Positions 63,076 through 64,000 of a DNA stretch of 64,000 nucleotides are shown here, one piece after another; position 1 is the stretch's first letter; the number at the start of each line of letters is the position of its first letter. The stretch covers positions 3,590 to 67,589 of the forward strand of contig JBNKRV010000067.1 of assembly GCA_050296935.1 (NCBI GenBank), given 5' to 3'. Source of the stretch: Saccharicrinis sp050296935. Lineage in GTDB: Bacteria; Bacteroidota; Bacteroidia; Bacteroidales; Marinilabiliaceae. The notes beneath the pieces are model-generated. The model saw only the letters and a program-made list of their open reading frames with translations, was not told the DNA's origin and made no database searches. The translations under genes were made by a program, and so were the position numbers.

Positions 63076-63513
63076 ATGACAATTGCAAGATTATCAAAAT
63101 GGAATCCATCGTTGTTCGACCGGTTTTTTGAAAATGATTTATTTGATTGGTCGAACAGGAATTTTTCGGTGACTAATACTACATTACCGGCAGTTAATAT
63201 CAGTGAAACTGATAATGATTTTCTTCTTGAAGTAGCTGCCCCCGGGTTAACAAAATCAGATTTTAAGATTGAGCTAAAGAATGATTTGCTGACCATTTCA
63301 TCTGATAAAAAAGTTGAAAAGGAAAAAGAAGAGGGACCGCAATTCACAAGAAGAGAATTTAGCTACCAATCGTTTAGTCGATCGTTTACCATGCCATTAT
63401 CTGGAGATGGTGATAAAATTTCGGCAAAGTACGAAGATGGAATTCTTACTGTAACAATTCCTAAAAAAGAGGAAGCAAAACCTAAGCCCCAAAAAGAAAT
63501 TGCTATTACCTAG
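63076..63513 (+). CDS. Small heat-shock protein, Hsp20/alpha-crystallin
   Basis: This 145-residue chaperone has an N-terminal arm (MTIARLSKWNPSLFDRFFEND) and the alpha-crystallin domain (about 35-130: PAVNISETDNDFLLEVAAPGLTKSDFKIEL). The GDGDKISAKYEDGILTVTIPK segment gives the conserved A.xxxGvLtv motif. It holds unfolding proteins under stress for refolding by ATP-driven chaperones. A strong AGGAGG precedes the start. No CIRCE element was seen. MITE 5 begins 21 bp after the stop. Confidence 0.94.
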   Translation: MTIARLSKWNPSLFDRFFENDLFDWSNRNFSVTNTTLPAVNISETDNDFLLEVAAPGLTKSDFKIELKNDLLTISSDKKVEKEKEEGPQFTRREFSYQSFSRSFTMPLSGDGDKISAKYEDGILTVTIPKKEEAKPKPQKEIAIT

Positions 63514-63534
63514 TTAAGTCAAATTGGTGCACTT

Positions 63535-63673
63535 GGGGCTGTATCAAAACTAGTTTTGCCATAAATTTTTCTTTCAATCTTGCATCAATCTGCTTTCAAT
63601 CTTGTTGAAATACGCTCTTTTGTTGTTGAAATGAAAGTAAAATTGCATTGAATTAGACTTTTGATACAGTCCC
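63535..63673. mobile_element. MITE-like element 5
   Basis: This 139-bp copy has the same ends (GGGGCTGTATCAAAA / TTTTGATACAGTCCC) and a 9-bp deletion of CCAATCAAT-type sequence in the interior compared with copies 2-4. It lies 21 bp after the Hsp20 stop and may serve as its 3' hairpin. Confidence 0.75.
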
Positions 63674-63895
63674 AAATTAGCATTGACATGACACTATTAA
63701 AAATTGAGGCACCCCAAAAACTGTTTCTTCAGTTATAGCAAATTCAGAGATATCTGCTGAGTTGATTTGCTCCTGGATTTGCTTGGTGCAACAAATAATT
63801 GGTAAATCTGTTTAGGGGTTGCCTCTAATTAATAAAGAGCATTTCAGGAAGGGGTTTGCTAGTTAAAATATTGTTGAACTAATAAAATCTAATGT
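63674..63895. other. Intergenic, possible short coding remnant
   Basis: On the minus strand a 45-codon stretch without start reads DLPIICCTKQIQEQINSADI then SEFAITEETVFGVPQFL before a stop. Its borders carry GAGGCACCCC and GGGGTTGCCTC, an imperfect inverted pair. It could be a gene or IS remnant, but support is weak. Confidence 0.3.
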
Positions 63896-64000
63896 GTGTG
63901 CCCTGCATGGGTGGCAGTGCACACAACTGGAAGTTCTGAATAAATTTGAAAAATGCAAATTTATTTCCAGAACACCAAAAATAAGTTGTGTAACTGTAGT
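63896..64000 (+). mobile_element. Group II intron, second copy, 5' end only
   Basis: From GTGTGCCCTGCATGGGTGG to the end of the window this is identical to 57813-57917. The flank upstream (AACTAATAAAATCTAAT) differs from that of copy 1 apart from AATGT, so it is an independent insertion. Whether this copy carries a reverse transcriptase gene lies beyond the window. Confidence 0.85.

Overview
The window looks like a low-GC chromosome segment from a free-living, probably marine or sediment, member of the Bacteroidota (Bacteroidales/Marinilabiliales-like). The evidence is several secreted proteins ending in type IX secretion (T9SS) sorting domains, SusC-free but adhesin-rich gene content, TPR-sensor histidine kinases, lipoproteins with Bacteroidota-type lipoboxes, weak Shine-Dalgarno sequences, and TTTG-N19/20-TAnnTTTG promoters. 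No species assignment is possible from sequence reading alone.

Layout. 1-22 kb (almost all minus strand): two adjacent paralogous LamG/HYR/BspA-like surface proteins (the first cut by the window edge), a small T9SS protein, a 3358-residue multi-LamG T9SS protein, and upstream of it a response regulator and a TPR histidine kinase. The three large adhesin genes each carry the same roughly 110-bp promoter block with a tandem TGTCACCCC repeat, suggesting one regulon, possibly run by the neighbouring two-component pair. 22-34 kb: a decayed IS200-like transposase between REP hairpins, alkaline phosphatase, a YfcC-type transporter, a PKD lipoprotein, an AAA ATPase divergent from a secreted TPR-CHAT protein, and a T9SS subtilisin. 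34-45 kb: a fused 2Fe-2S/FAD/4Fe-4S/BFD/DAO oxidoreductase divergent from proline dehydrogenase, tRNA-Pro(GGG), an AraC/SRPBCC pair, DUF1634-TauE, and a five-repeat lipoprotein. 45-56 kb: radical SAM/SPASM, two overlapping lipoprotein genes, mog, a beta-helix/ion-channel fusion, an orphan TPR histidine kinase, gene remnants, and a DUF2892-Crp/Fnr pair.

56-64 kb is accessory: a 128-nt nested hairpin, an ORF-less group II intron (a second copy starts at the right window edge), and next to it an AT-rich three-gene cassette with overlapping genes (Pycsar-TM-like membrane protein, unknown protein, yeast-type cytosine deaminase) bounded by inverted repeats. This cassette is the best candidate for an undescribed (possibly defence) system. 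Then come a second Crp/Fnr with a darcynin-like protein, an unknown protein and Hsp20. Five copies of a short MITE-like element with GGGGCTGTATCAAAA ends are scattered through the window, mostly just after stop codons.

Two further regulatory signals stand out: about 130 bp of homologous leader precede both alkaline phosphatase and the radical SAM gene, and a second perfect promoter lies in the leader of the first adhesin gene.
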